DNA of 64,000 nt from Salinivibrio sharmensis (GTDB lineage: Bacteria > Pseudomonadota > Gammaproteobacteria > Enterobacterales > Vibrionaceae), in the NCBI RefSeq assembly GCF_001995985.1, contig NZ_MUFC01000005.1:1-64000 (forward strand), given 5' to 3'. The notes below the pieces were generated by a model. It saw only the letters and a list, made by a program, of their open reading frames with translations. It did no database searches and had not been told where the DNA came from. Within the stretch, counting starts at the first letter, position 1, and each line of letters starts with the position of its first letter. Positions 1 through 11,559 of the stretch are shown here, one piece after another. Both the position numbers and the translations under genes were made by a program.

Positions 1-102
1 CTCTAAAGGGTTGTTCTAGACTAGAACGTTGATAGGCAGGGTGTGTAAGCGCTGTGAGGCGTTGAGCTAACCTGTACTAATTGCCCGTGAGGCTTAACCA
101 TA
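1..102 (+). rRNA. 23S ribosomal RNA, 3' end (partial)
   Basis: The first 102 bases match the conserved 3' terminus of gammaproteobacterial 23S rRNA as I know it, including the stretch around GTTGATAGGC, GTGTGTAAGCG, TGAGCTAACC and the terminal GTGAGGCTTAACC. The gene begins upstream of the window. The 3' end is placed at about base 102 by analogy with E. coli. It is followed by an 83-base spacer and the 5S gene, so this is the distal end of an rRNA operon transcribed rightward. Confidence 0.95.
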
Positions 103-185
103 CAACACCCAAGAGGTTTTGGGTTGGACTTGAAATAAGCCAGTTGATTGTGGCGAGAACGAACAGCTTTCTAGATTACCGAATT

Positions 186-304
186 TGCTTGGCGACCATA
201 GCGCTTTGGACCCACCTGACTCCATGCCGAACTCAGTAGTGAAACGAAGCAGCGCCGATGGTAGTGTGGGGTCTCCCCATGTGAGAGTAGGACATCGCCA
301 GGCT
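186..304 (+). rRNA. 5S ribosomal RNA
   Basis: About 119 bases with the usual 5S landmarks: TGCTTGGCGACC at the 5' end, CCATGCCGAACTCAG in the middle, GCGCCGATGGTAGTGTGGGG and a closing CGCCAGGCT that pairs with the 5' strand. It lies downstream of the 23S end in the normal order. Both ends may be off by one or two bases. The 305-463 spacer to tRNA-Asp holds no gene; it contains an inverted repeat, CATCAAAG at 418-425 with CTTTGATG at 441-448, plausibly a processing hairpin. Confidence 0.95.
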
Positions 305-463
305 TTAATTATAAATTGCGCCTATTGCTTGCGATTTTTGATAGCTGCGATGCTCATGTATTGGCATACACTGTGCGTCTCGCTTCAAAACTCTCTGCGC
401 ATAGCTCGCAATTTAATCATCAAAGCAGATTTGCGTAAGACTTTGATGAGACAGAATTGGTGC

Positions 464-540
464 GGAGTGGTAGTTCAGTTGGTTAGAATACCGGCCTGTC
501 ACGCCGGGGGTCGCGGGTTCGAGTCCCGTCCACTCCGCCA
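464..540 (+). tRNA. tRNA-Asp (anticodon GTC)
   Basis: A 77-base cloverleaf with acceptor GGAGTGG/CCACTCC, D-arm AGTTCAGTTGG, anticodon stem CCGGC/GCCGG around GTC at 498-500, T-arm GGGTTCGAGTCCC and an encoded CCA. It differs little from E. coli tRNA-Asp. As part of an rRNA operon tail it is probably co-transcribed with 23S and 5S, and a terminator follows directly. Confidence 0.97.
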
Positions 541-548
541 CTACTTAG

Positions 549-577
549 AAACCCTAGCTGAAAAGCTGGGGTTTTTT
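549..577 (+). terminator. Rho-independent terminator after tRNA-Asp
   Basis: A hairpin AACCCTAGCT-GAAA-AGCTGGGGTT with one G-T pair is followed by a run of T. It lies directly after the CCA of tRNA-Asp and probably ends the rRNA operon transcript, so tRNA-Trp would need its own promoter or read-through. Confidence 0.75.
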
Positions 578-686
578 GTTATTGGGTCGTTGGGGTGATT
601 TGCTTTATAAATAAGCGATTAAACGTCTGAAGAGTAATTGGTGGTGGTAATTTGTCGCGGGATCGCTACAATAGGCATCTATCTAC

Positions 687-763
<77 letters not shown>

Positions 764-770
764 AATATCA

Positions 771-798
771 AAGCATCGACATTGTCGGTGCTTTTTTT
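771..798 (+). terminator. Rho-independent terminator after tRNA-Trp
   Basis: AAGCATCGAC-ATT-GTCGGTGCTT forms a ten-base-pair hairpin (one G-T/A-C imperfection) followed by five or more T. It separates the stable RNA genes from crcB. Confidence 0.85.
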
Positions 799-912
799 GT
801 ATGTGAATCATCAGGCTTCTAGCAACTCAGCGTCTCTTCCCTTTTTCTTCCTCCTGTTTCTTGCCCACATGTCGCGGTATGATGACTTTTTACCAATCGA
901 AAGGAGTACCCA

Positions 913-1293
913 GTGGTAAGCATATTGTGGGTAGGACTTGGTGGCGCACTAGGAGCGTCTTCGCGCTTTTTGGTCTCAGAGTGGAGCATCACAGTCTTTG
1001 GCCGTGGATTCCCTTACGGCACCTTAATCGTTAATGTGCTGGGCTCATTGGCGATGGGGGTCTTTTTAGCGGCGATGAGCCAAGAATTAATCGCCCCAGC
1101 TCCTTGGCGGCAGCTATTTGCGATTGGCTTTTTAGGCGCGTTCACCACCTTTTCAACCTTTTCTGTGGATACTTTGATGTTGTTCCAGCATGGTGAGACG
1201 GTAAAAGCTTTGCTAAACGTGGGCCTCAATCTCGCGTTGTGCTTGGGGGCGGCAGCTATGGGGGCTTGGTTACTAGCACGCATCACTGGCTAG
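913..1293 (+). CDS. crcB: Fluoride ion channel CrcB/Fluc
   Basis: A 126-residue, four-helix membrane protein of the Fluc family, which exports toxic fluoride passively as an antiparallel dimer. Seen here: an N-terminal GGALGASSRF segment, the GTLIVNVLGS helix with the conserved Asn, and the GFLGAFTTFSTFS signature whose phenylalanines and threonines line the fluoride pathway. The length is normal for the family. The start is a GTG, chosen because AAAGGAG at 899-905 lies at the right distance. A TATGAT at 878-883 may be its -10 element, with only a weak -35. I see no convincing fluoride riboswitch in the 149 bases upstream. It is not obviously co-transcribed with the thi operon, which has its own promoter and leader. 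Confidence 0.95.
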   Translation: MVSILWVGLGGALGASSRFLVSEWSITVFGRGFPYGTLIVNVLGSLAMGVFLAAMSQELIAPAPWRQLFAIGFLGAFTTFSTFSVDTLMLFQHGETVKALLNVGLNLALCLGAAAMGAWLLARITG

Positions 1294-1316
1294 GTGAAAA
1301 CATTGTGTTACGTCGC

Positions 1317-1345
1317 TTGTTGTTGCGGCGGTGATTTCTTATACT
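1317..1345 (+). promoter_or_regulatory. Predicted sigma70 promoter of the thi operon
   Basis: TTGTTG at 1317-1322 and TATACT at 1340-1345 are separated by exactly 17 bases. Transcription would begin near 1352, just ahead of the first riboswitch stem at 1355, which supports the assignment. Position-based prediction only. Confidence 0.6.
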
Positions 1346-1354
1346 GGCGTTGAA

Positions 1355-4167
<2,813 letters not shown>

Positions 4168-4184
<17 letters not shown>

Positions 4185-4935
4185 ATACCTGCGTTATAGC
4201 CGGCAAATCATGCTGCCAGAAGTTGGAGAGTGCGGGCAACAGGCACTGAGCAAGGCGCGCGTGTTAATGGTCGGTGCCGGTGGGCTTGGAACCACCGCGG
4301 GTCTCTATCTTGCAGGCGCTGGCGTGGGTCAGTTAGCGATTGCTGACTCAGACCACATTGAGCTATCTAATTTGGGGCGTCAGGTGGCGTATCGGGATGA
4401 ACAAATCGGCACCGATAAAGCCGCAGCGCTAGCCGCTAACTTGGTCGCGCTGAATCCACATTGCCAGTGCCGAGCCATCAATGCCTATCTAGAAGGTGAA
4501 CGTTTGGCGCTTGAAGTGGCGATGGCGGATGTGGTCCTTGATTGCAGTGATAATCTCGCTACTCGCCATGCAGTCAATCAAGCCTGTGTAGAGGCTGGCA
4601 CACCCTTGGTGAGCGCAGCGGCGATCGGTTGGCAAGGCCAGTTATTGGTTTATCAACCGCATAGCGCATGTTATGCGTGCGCCTTCGCAGACGTGACGCT
4701 TTCTGAACCCACGCGCTGTTCTGAAGCTGGGGTAATGGGACCTGTGGTCGGCATGATGGCCACCGCGCAAGCGTTGGAAGGAATAAAACTGTTATTAGGG
4801 CAGGCGGTCGGTACCAATCGCTTGTCACTACTGGATGGACAAACCATGACATGGCAGCACTTTTCGCTGTCCGTTAATCCGCACTGTGCGGTTTGTCAGC
4901 CAATGCGGGAGGTAAAAGATGCGGTTAATCATTAA
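4168..4935 (+). CDS. thiF: ThiS adenylyltransferase ThiF
   Basis: An E1-like enzyme of 255 residues that adenylates the C-terminal glycine of the sulfur carrier ThiS. Visible features are the Rossmann ATP loop VGAGGLGTT, the IADSDHIELSNLGRQ segment with the conserved Asn-Arg pair, a zinc site formed by CYAC and CAVC, and CSEAGVMGPVVG, which contains the cysteine that in E. coli ThiF links to ThiS. The frame extends upstream to 4117, but the ATG at 4168 has AAGGAGGG at 4157-4164 and gives the family start MLSDSEYLRYSRQI. It overlaps both neighbours. Confidence 0.96.
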
Positions 4936-5116
4936 TGACACGCCTACAGAGGTCAATGCCACGACCGTCGCGCAACTGATTGAGGAGATGAAGGTGCCGG
5001 CCGAATCAGTCGCGGTCGCGCTAAATCAGACCATTATTGCGCGTGATGCTTGGTCATCCACGTCACTCACCGCTGGCGATAGCTTGGCGGTCTTTCAAGC
5101 GATTGCTGGAGGATAA
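4919..5116 (+). CDS. thiS: Sulfur carrier protein ThiS
   Basis: A 65-residue ubiquitin-like protein ending in Gly-Gly, the residues adenylated by ThiF and converted to a thiocarboxylate that donates sulfur to the thiazole ring in ThiG. The core [12 protein letters not shown] and the acidic and hydrophobic pattern before AIAGG fit the family, and the length is normal. The start overlaps the end of thiF by 17 bases; GGGAGG lies upstream. Only two bases separate it from thiG. Confidence 0.95.
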   Translation: MRLIINDTPTEVNATTVAQLIEEMKVPAESVAVALNQTIIARDAWSSTSLTAGDSLAVFQAIAGG

Positions 5117-5118
5117 TT

Positions 5119-5892
5119 ATGTTAACCATTGCGGATACGACGTTTTCATCTCGCCTGTTAACCGGCACCGGCAAGTTTGCCAGTCGCAAGACCATGGCCG
5201 AATCACTGGCGGCCAGTGGTACTGAACTGGTCACCATGGCGCTAAAGCGAGTCGATGTGCATGCCACACAAGACGATATTTTAACGCCGCTGCGCGAGCT
5301 CGGTGTGCGCCTGTTGCCCAATACCTCAGGGGCGAAAAATGCGCAAGAAGCGGTCTTTGCCGCGCGTCTTGCTAGAGAAGCATTGGGAACGCATTGGGTG
5401 AAGCTGGAAATTCACCCCGACCCCAAGTATTTGATGCCTGATCCGATTGAAACCCTTCAAGCGGCGAAAACCCTTGTGGATGAGGGGTTTGTGGTGCTGC
5501 CATATTGTCATGCCGATCCTGTGCTGTGTAAGCGTTTGGAAGAGGTGGGATGCGCGGCGGTGATGCCCCTTGGTTCACCGATTGGATCCAACCAAGGACT
5601 GGCCTCAATGGCGTTTCTCGACATCATTATCGAGCAAGCCCGTGTGCCGGTGATCATTGATGCCGGCATTGGCGCACCGTCCGATGCGGCGTTAGCGATG
5701 GAGCGCGGTGCCGATGCAGTTTTGGTCAACACCGCCATTGCCACGGCTGGCGATCCGATTGCCATGGGCGCGGCGTTTAAACAAGCGGTTGAAGCCGGAC
5801 GATGTGCGTATCGCGCTGGGCTGGCGGGCACACACAATCACGCCCACGCATCTAGCCCCTTAACCGCGTTTCTTGACGTTAAGGAGGCGTGA
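5119..5892 (+). CDS. thiG: Thiazole synthase ThiG
   Basis: ThiG condenses deoxyxylulose phosphate, the ThiS thiocarboxylate and dehydroglycine into the thiazole phosphate. The 257-residue protein is a TIM barrel; Lys95 in the VKLEI strand is the expected Schiff-base lysine, followed by [14 protein letters not shown]. The phosphate site is formed by [12 protein letters not shown] and the [13 protein letters not shown] and VLVNTAIA segments. GGAGG lies just before the start. Its stop shares a base with the thiH start. Confidence 0.97.
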   Translation: MLTIADTTFSSRLLTGTGKFASRKTMAESLAASGTELVTMALKRVDVHATQDDILTPLRELGVRLLPNTSGAKNAQEAVFAARLAREALGTHWVKLEIHPDPKYLMPDPIETLQAAKTLVDEGFVVLPYCHADPVLCKRLEEVGCAAVMPLGSPIGSNQGLASMAFLDIIIEQARVPVIIDAGIGAPSDAALAMERGADAVLVNTAIATAGDPIAMGAAFKQAVEAGRCAYRAGLAGTHNHAHASSPLTAFLDVKEA

Positions 5893-7043
5893 TGAGCTTT
5901 TCTGAGCGGTGGGCGGCACTCGATTGGGATCATCATCGCCTTTCGATTTACAGCAAAACGCGCCAAGATGTCGAGCGGGCGCTGGCTAAGTCCTCGCGCA
6001 ATTTGGACGACTTCGCTGCCCTGATCAGTCCTGCCGCTGAAGCCTACCTTGAGGCCATGGCTCAGCAATCTGCGGCGCTGACGCGGCAGCGGTTTGGCTA
6101 CACCATGGGGTTTTATATTCCGCTGTACCTCTCCAATTTATGCGCCAACGTGTGTACCTATTGCGGTTTTTCGATGGAAAACCGAATCAAACGGCGCACG
6201 CTGGATGAAGCCGAAATCGCCGCCGAGTGTGAAGCGATCAAGAAAATGGGCTTTGACAGTGTGCTCTTGGTGACCGGTGAGCATGAAACCAAGGTAGGGC
6301 TCGAGTATTTTCTCCGCGCCTTACCCGTGGTGAAGCGATACTTTCATCATGTGGCGATGGAGGTGCAGCCGCTAGATACCGAGGCGTATCGCGCCTTGGT
6401 GGCACAAGGTGTGGATGCGGTGATGGTGTACCAAGAAACCTACCACGCTCCAACCTATGGGGAACACCACAAGCGCGGGAATAAAACCGACTTTCACTAC
6501 CGGCTGCAAACCCCAGATAGGTTGGCACAAGCAGGGGTCGATAAGATCGGTCTCGGCGCCTTGATTGGCCTTGAGGACTGGCGCACCGACAGTTTTTTTA
6601 CCGCCCAGCATCTGGATTATCTGGAAAAGCAATACTGGCAAAGCCGCTATTCGTTGTCCTTTCCACGCTTACGTCCTTGCGCGGGCGCGCTGCAGCCGAA
6701 ATCAGTGATGACGGATAAGCAGCTGGTTCAGTTGATTTGTGCCTATCGGTTGTGGAATCCGCAGGTCGAGCTGTCGCTATCGACACGAGAGTCACCCCAC
6801 TTTCGCGACAATGTGTTACCCCTTGGCGTCACGAGCCTATCCGCGGCGTCAAAAACCCAACCGGGCGGCTATGCGAACCCTGAGCCACAATTAGAGCAGT
6901 TTGCCATCAGTGATGAACGTAGCGCGGCAGAGGTGGCCGCCAGCGTCCGTGCCCTCGGTTTTGAGGTGGTATGGAAAGATTGGGATAACATCTACGATGT
7001 GGCGCGTCAGGCGCAAATGGCTTCACAAACGGCAGCGGGTTAG
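5892..7043 (+). CDS. thiH: 2-iminoacetate synthase ThiH (radical SAM)
   Basis: ThiH splits tyrosine to dehydroglycine and p-cresol, supplying the C2-N3 unit of the thiazole in the anaerobic-type pathway found in enterobacteria and vibrios. The 383-residue protein has the radical SAM motif CxxxCxxC at Cys84, Cys88 and Cys91 (CANVCTYCGF), followed by a BATS-type C-terminal region. A GTG at 5889 in the same frame is also possible, but AAGGAGG at 5881-5887 would leave one base of spacing, so the ATG at 5892 is preferred. The use of ThiH, with no glycine oxidase ThiO in the cluster, defines which thiazole route this organism uses. Confidence 0.97.
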   Translation: MSFSERWAALDWDHHRLSIYSKTRQDVERALAKSSRNLDDFAALISPAAEAYLEAMAQQSAALTRQRFGYTMGFYIPLYLSNLCANVCTYCGFSMENRIKRRTLDEAEIAAECEAIKKMGFDSVLLVTGEHETKVGLEYFLRALPVVKRYFHHVAMEVQPLDTEAYRALVAQGVDAVMVYQETYHAPTYGEHHKRGNKTDFHYRLQTPDRLAQAGVDKIGLGALIGLEDWRTDSFFTAQHLDYLEKQYWQSRYSLSFPRLRPCAGALQPKSVMTDKQLVQLICAYRLWNPQVELSLSTRESPHFRDNVLPLGVTSLSAASKTQPGGYANPEPQLEQFAISDERSAAEVAASVRALGFEVVWKDWDNIYDVARQAQMASQTAAG

Positions 7044-7056
7044 CGACAATGCGGGC

Positions 7057-7287
7057 ATGAAACGTATTACTGTATATGTAGGTCCGCGCTGTCCTCACTG
7101 TGAGGCGGCCAAAGCTTACTTGGATAAAAAAGGGCTGCGTTATCGTGTTGTCGATACGGCCACGCCTAAAGGCAAGAAGCTGCTGGCGGCAACTGGCTCG
7201 CGGGGTGTCCCGGTGATTTGCATTGGCGATACGACTTTGCGCGGCTTTTCGCCCAAAGCGGTCGAGAAAGCCCTGAAAGGGGAATAA
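7057..7287 (+). CDS. Glutaredoxin-like small redox protein
   Basis: A 76-residue thioredoxin-fold protein with an N-terminal CPHC active site (Cys12/Cys15), the cis-proline loop GVPVICIGD and a C-terminal GFSPKAVEKAL helix, all typical of short glutaredoxins of the NrdH/GrxA type. It starts 13 bases after thiH and runs to a terminator, so it may be read as the last gene of the thi operon. Whether it serves thiazole sulfur chemistry, for example keeping ThiF or ThiS partners reduced, is inference. It has no strong Shine-Dalgarno sequence; the ATG at 7057 gives the normal glutaredoxin N-terminus MKRITVY. Confidence 0.85.
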   Translation: MKRITVYVGPRCPHCEAAKAYLDKKGLRYRVVDTATPKGKKLLAATGSRGVPVICIGDTTLRGFSPKAVEKALKGE

Positions 7288-7312
7288 AAAAGCGTCCAAT
7301 CGGACGCTTTTT
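7287..7312. terminator. Bidirectional terminator between grx and aminopeptidase P
   Basis: AAAAAGCGTCC-AATC-GGACGCTTTTT forms a strong hairpin with A and T tracts on both sides, between two convergent genes. It can stop transcription from both directions. Confidence 0.85.
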
Positions 7313-7339
7313 GTTTTTCACACTCGGTGAAGACACGAC

Positions 7340-9127
7340 TTAACGGCTTAGCGGTGCGGTCGCTTGTTTTAACCAAGCTTGGTCTTGATCATCGAGGTGG
7401 GGACTGATTTCATCCCACACGGTTTGATGATAGCGATTCCACCACTGGATTTCCGCCTCGCTAAGTAAGCTCACATCGACCAAACGGCGATCGATCGGTG
7501 CACGCGTGAGTGAGGCAAACCCGAGCATCGTCATGTCACCCTCGGTGGGCTTTTCTTCAATCAACTCGAGGTTTTCAATCCGGATCCCAAACGCGTCGGC
7601 GCGATAGTAGCCCGGCTCGTTTGATACCACCATGCCCGGCAATAGCGCGACGCTATTGGGCGCTTTGGAAATGCGCTGCGGACCTTCGTGCACGTCCAAG
7701 AAATGCCCGACACCGTGACCGGTGCCATGGTCAAAATCATAGCCGTGTTGCCACAAATACTGGCGTGCTAAGGCATCAAGCTGGCTGCCTGAGGTGCCTT
7801 TCGGGAACAGCGCGGTGGCCAGCGCAATATGCCCTTTAAGCACCAGCGTGAAGGCCTTTTTGATCTCAGCGCTGCATTCGCCCACCGGCACGGTACGGGT
7901 AATGTCGGTGGTGCCGTCATAGTATTGACCGCCTGAGTCGACTAAGTAGACGTTGTTGCTCTCAATCACGCTCGGTTTAGGCTGATTGTTGTGGTTATAG
8001 TGACACATGGCCGCATTGCCACCGGCGGCAGAAATAGTATCAAAGCTTAAGTCGACCAGTTGATCGTCTTGTTGGCGGAATTGATACAGGGTGTCCGCGA
8101 GCACGGCTTCATCAGGGCGTTCACCGGCGTCGACTTGACGGTCAAACCAGGCCAAAAAGCGGGTCACGGCAACTCCATCGCGCACGTGACAGGCACGCAT
8201 ACCGGCGATTTCTTTCGGGTTCTTGGCTGCTTTTTCAAGCGCACATGGGTCTTGCGCTTCCACCACAGTGACTTGCGCTTGTTGGAGGGTGTCCAGTGTC
8301 CACGCATTGGCACCGTTTGGGTCGACCAATACACGTTGACCGCTCAGCGCTTGCAGGGCATCAACCAGACTGTCTGGGTGCGCGACGCTCACGCCTTGGC
8401 CCACGTGTGCATCAAAGCCTTCGGGGAGACGGTCAGGGTCGATAAACACGGTGACGTCACCGGATTGCTTGATAATCGCTTGGGTCAGCACCACGGGTAA
8501 ACGTGGGATGTCGCGACCACGGATATTGAGCAGCCAACAGACGGCATCGGGTTGAGTGAGTACCGCGGCATCAAGGTTCTGATCGGCTAACTGCTGGCCA
8601 ATGGTTTGACGCTTATCTAAGCTGGCGCGGCCGGTTTTCTCTTCACCCAGTAAAATGGCAGGGCTATTAAGCGGGGCGGGGCGATCGTCCCACAAGCTTT
8701 CAATCGGGTTTTGCTCCACACTCACCAGTGTCAAAGCCCCATCCAACGCGCGTTGGGTACGTTTGTACCAAGCAGCGCTATGCATGCGAGCGTCGATAGC
8801 CAGCTTGGCACCCTTTGGCAATTGTTGCTGGGCCCATTGCACCGGTGGCTCATCAATCAGGTGGCAGTAGTCAAACAGGCCGGCGGGGACTTGCTTACGG
8901 ACTTGAACCACATAGCGGCCATCAACAAAAATCGCTGCCTTGTCGCGGGTGATCACCGCGGCGCCTGCTGAGCCGGTAAAGCCGGTCGCCCAGTGGAGGC
9001 GTTCGTTGTGCTCAGGCACATACTCACCGAGATATTCGTCTTCATGGGGGATGAGTAGGGCGTCATAATCGTGTTGAGCCAGCCAGTGTCTTAGCTGCTC
9101 AATACGCTTGGTAAGGGTCGCGTCCAT
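7340..9127 (-). CDS. Xaa-Pro aminopeptidase, M24B family
   Basis: A 595-residue cytoplasmic metallopeptidase that removes an N-terminal residue before proline. It has the three-domain build of the larger aminopeptidase P enzymes (eukaryotic XPNPEP1 type) rather than the 440-residue E. coli PepP. Two creatinase-like N-terminal domains occupy about residues 1-300, and the pita-bread M24 domain follows. Metal ligands are visible in VDSGGQYYDGTTD (around residues 394-406), GHGVGHFLDVHEG, NEPGYY and IRIENLEL, with a short C-terminal extension. It is convergent with the thi operon. In Vibrio the same enzyme also sits beside the thi genes, as far as I recall. No gene symbol is assigned because pepP names the shorter paralogue. 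Confidence 0.92.
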   Translation of the reverse strand: MDATLTKRIEQLRHWLAQHDYDALLIPHEDEYLGEYVPEHNERLHWATGFTGSAGAAVITRDKAAIFVDGRYVVQVRKQVPAGLFDYCHLIDEPPVQWAQQQLPKGAKLAIDARMHSAAWYKRTQRALDGALTLVSVEQNPIESLWDDRPAPLNSPAILLGEEKTGRASLDKRQTIGQQLADQNLDAAVLTQPDAVCWLLNIRGRDIPRLPVVLTQAIIKQSGDVTVFIDPDRLPEGFDAHVGQGVSVAHPDSLVDALQALSGQRVLVDPNGANAWTLDTLQQAQVTVVEAQDPCALEKAAKNPKEIAGMRACHVRDGVAVTRFLAWFDRQVDAGERPDEAVLADTLYQFRQQDDQLVDLSFDTISAAGGNAAMCHYNHNNQPKPSVIESNNVYLVDSGGQYYDGTTDITRTVPVGECSAEIKKAFTLVLKGHIALATALFPKGTSGSQLDALARQYLWQHGYDFDHGTGHGVGHFLDVHEGPQRISKAPNSVALLPGMVVSNEPGYYRADAFGIRIENLELIEEKPTEGDMTMLGFASLTRAPIDRRLVDVSLLSEAEIQWWNRYHQTVWDEISPHLDDQDQAWLKQATAPLSR

Positions 9128-9190
9128 TATTCTTCCTTCTTTGTAGGGGGTGAACTTGCCATGTTCGGCTACGCGTAAAAAACCAGTGCG

Positions 9191-10171
9191 TTAGACCCTA
9201 GCGCGATTGGCGATAGGCTGCAATTTTGCTGGGCTAAATTGCTGACAGCGTGAAATAATCAAGGCTTTCAGCCATTGGTGCCCCGGGTCATTATCTTGAT
9301 TTTGATGCCAAAACAAGGTGTACGCCATCGGCGGTATTGGCGTTGGTAACGGCCGTACCACCAAATTGAGCGACGCGGCAATATAATGCGCAAACTGGCT
9401 TGGTGAGGTAAACACCAGGTCGGTATAGGTACACAGGCTCGCCGCACTGTTGAAATCTGGCACGTACATGGCAATGTCACGCTCAATATTACGCTCTGCT
9501 AGTTTATAGTCCAACAGCCAGCGGTCATTCCCATCACACTTCACCTGTACATGTCGCAGTCCAAGGTAACGCGCTTCATCCCATGGGCCCTTGAGTGCTG
9601 GATGATCAGCGCGCATCAACACACACTGGTGATCTTGGCAAAGCTCTTGGTAGCGTACGCCTTTGGGCGGCATCATGGTCAGCATGGCATCGGCGGGATT
9701 TAAATCTTTGCCGGTAATGCCAAAGTCGATATTACCGCGCGCGAGACCATCAAAGGTGGTTTGATCCCAAGCAGCGGTATTAAGAGTGATAGCTGGAGCC
9801 GCTTCCAGCATATCGCCAATAAACTGTGGCAAAAGCAGTGGATAGGCGCTTTCTACCAACGAAAACCGGAAGCAGCGATCACTTAAGTGTGGTTGAAAGT
9901 GGTCCGGCTCGGTCATCGCCGCAACATCATTGAGTAAAGCCCGTAGTTTGGGTTGTAAGGCTTGTGCGCGTGCTGTGGGCTTTAACCCGTGAGCTGCACG
10001 GGTAAAAAGCGGATCGTTAAACTGCTCTCTCAGTCGCGCTAAGTTTTTACTCACCGCCGATTGGCTTAAATGCAGGCGTTTTGCCGCCCCCGTGACATTA
10101 CACTCTTCCAATAATACATGTAAGCACACCAATAAATTAAGGTCGGTGCGCTGCAGCTGGTCCAAATCCAT
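9191..10171 (-). CDS. LysR-family transcriptional regulator
   Basis: A 326-residue regulator with an N-terminal winged helix-turn-helix (about residues 7-66, with AAKRLHLSQSAVSKNLARLRE as recognition region) and a LysR substrate-binding domain of the type-2 periplasmic protein fold after residue 90. The opening MDLDQLQRTDLNLL resembles the LeuO/NodD-like subgroup. It is divergent from a Bcr/CflA exporter, and a 13-base palindrome lies between them, so the exporter is the likely target. The inducer is not predictable from sequence. Confidence 0.88.
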   Translation of the reverse strand: MDLDQLQRTDLNLLVCLHVLLEECNVTGAAKRLHLSQSAVSKNLARLREQFNDPLFTRAAHGLKPTARAQALQPKLRALLNDVAAMTEPDHFQPHLSDRCFRFSLVESAYPLLLPQFIGDMLEAAPAITLNTAAWDQTTFDGLARGNIDFGITGKDLNPADAMLTMMPPKGVRYQELCQDHQCVLMRADHPALKGPWDEARYLGLRHVQVKCDGNDRWLLDYKLAERNIERDIAMYVPDFNSAASLCTYTDLVFTSPSQFAHYIAASLNLVVRPLPTPIPPMAYTLFWHQNQDNDPGHQWLKALIISRCQQFSPAKLQPIANRARV

Positions 10172-10209
10172 TACAGGTATTCTCCGTGGGAATAACTGCT
10201 TTTACTATA

Positions 10210-10222
10210 AACCATTATGGTT
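10210..10222. promoter_or_regulatory. Palindromic operator candidate between lysR and the exporter
   Basis: AACCAT-T-ATGGTT is a perfect 13-base palindrome in the 98-base divergent gap, and TATACT at 10239-10244 is a likely -10 element for the exporter. The palindrome covers the expected -35 position, as a LysR-type site often does. Function is inferred from position. Confidence 0.5.
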
Positions 10223-10269
10223 CATATCGTGAAGCCACTATACTGCGTGCCTGTATAGAGGAGTAACCA

Positions 10270-11475
10270 ATGACACACACAAATTCACCGACATCGAATC
10301 GCTTACTGGTCGCCTTAATGGTGTTACTGGTGCTGTTTAGCCCGATGGCGATTGATATTTATCTGCCTGCATTACCGTATATGGCAGGTGACTTTAATGT
10401 GAGCCCAACCTTGGCGCAAGATACCGTCACTTGGTTTATGTTTAGTCTCGGTTTAGGCCAGCTGTTTGCTGGGCCATTGGCTGACCGCTTTGGTCGTAAG
10501 CCTGTCGCGATCATTGGTATTTCACTGTATGGCCTGAGCTCACTGATGGCGTGGCTCGCGACCTCGATGGACATGATGCTGGTGGCGCGTTTGCTGCAAG
10601 GTTTTGGCGCGTGTGCCACGTCCGTGTGTGCGTTTGCGGCGGTGCGTGACCGGTTCGGTGCCGAGCGCAGCGGCCATATGATTAGCTATCTCAATGGTGC
10701 GATTTGCTTTGTGCCCGCCCTGGCTCCGCTACTGGGTAGCTGGCTCACTCAAATGTTTGATTGGCGTGCCAACTTTAGCTTTATGCTGGGTTACGCGGCT
10801 TTGGGCTTGGTCTTGGTCAGCGTATTTTTGCCTGAGACACGCCCGACACACACAGACAACTCTGGGCGCTTATTCAGCTTACGCCGCTATTGGCAAGTGC
10901 TACGCGTGCCGACATTTACCTATCACATTATTCTTTGCATGCTGGCGATGGCGGTGATCTTAGCTTACGTCACTTCCGCACCTGTATTGTTGATGGATAG
11001 GTACGGTATTTCCATGAACAGCTTCACTTTTTGGTTTGGTGCCAACGCGGCCTTAAATATCGCTGCGGCGATGTTAGCGCCGCGCTATATGCAAAAATTC
11101 GGCAGCCGCCGTGCGCTCAATATTGGCTTGATGATGCTGGTTGGCTCAGGCGGGTTGATGCTGGCATTAAGCCCCATCGCCGCCCCTTGGGCTTTTATGT
11201 TGCCGATTTTTACCTCCTCATTCGGCTTTGCCTGGGTGCTAGGTGCGTCAGCAGGTGCAGCCTTAGCGCCGTTTTCTGACCGTGCTGGCACAGCGGCAGC
11301 CTTGTTGGGATTGTTCCAAATGAGCGGCGCAGGCCTGTTGGTTAGCCTGACTCAGCGTTTAGGTCTATCGGCCAGTGATTTAATGACCGTCCATATGTGG
11401 TTGCTGCTACCTGGCTTAATTATTTTGTGGTCACCGAAAGGCAAGCAATGGCATGCCAAAGCAGTAAGAGATTAA
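10270..11475 (+). CDS. MFS drug-resistance exporter, Bcr/CflA family
   Basis: A 401-residue inner-membrane antiporter with 12 predicted helices. The N-terminal helix carries FSPMAIDIYLPALP, the family signature of Bcr/CflA and DHA1 exporters, and the loop between helices 2 and 3 has GPLADRFGRKP, the classic MFS motif. Relatives export bicyclomycin, chloramphenicol, sulfonamides or cysteine; the substrate here cannot be read from sequence. GAGGAG lies ten bases before the ATG. The divergent LysR gene is its probable regulator. Confidence 0.9.
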   Translation: MTHTNSPTSNRLLVALMVLLVLFSPMAIDIYLPALPYMAGDFNVSPTLAQDTVTWFMFSLGLGQLFAGPLADRFGRKPVAIIGISLYGLSSLMAWLATSMDMMLVARLLQGFGACATSVCAFAAVRDRFGAERSGHMISYLNGAICFVPALAPLLGSWLTQMFDWRANFSFMLGYAALGLVLVSVFLPETRPTHTDNSGRLFSLRRYWQVLRVPTFTYHIILCMLAMAVILAYVTSAPVLLMDRYGISMNSFTFWFGANAALNIAAAMLAPRYMQKFGSRRALNIGLMMLVGSGGLMLALSPIAAPWAFMLPIFTSSFGFAWVLGASAGAALAPFSDRAGTAAALLGLFQMSGAGLLVSLTQRLGLSASDLMTVHMWLLLPGLIILWSPKGKQWHAKAVRD

Positions 11476-11559
11476 ATAATCAGTAAAAGCGACAATTCAG
11501 TTGGCAAATATAATAAGACGTGCAAAACGCTGGGGTCTCGACAACCCATCATCCCTTTT

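Noticed and set aside
764-912. A fluoride riboswitch upstream of crcB.
   Set aside because: No crcB-motif consensus was recognisable in the 149 bases; only a terminator and a weak promoter are visible.
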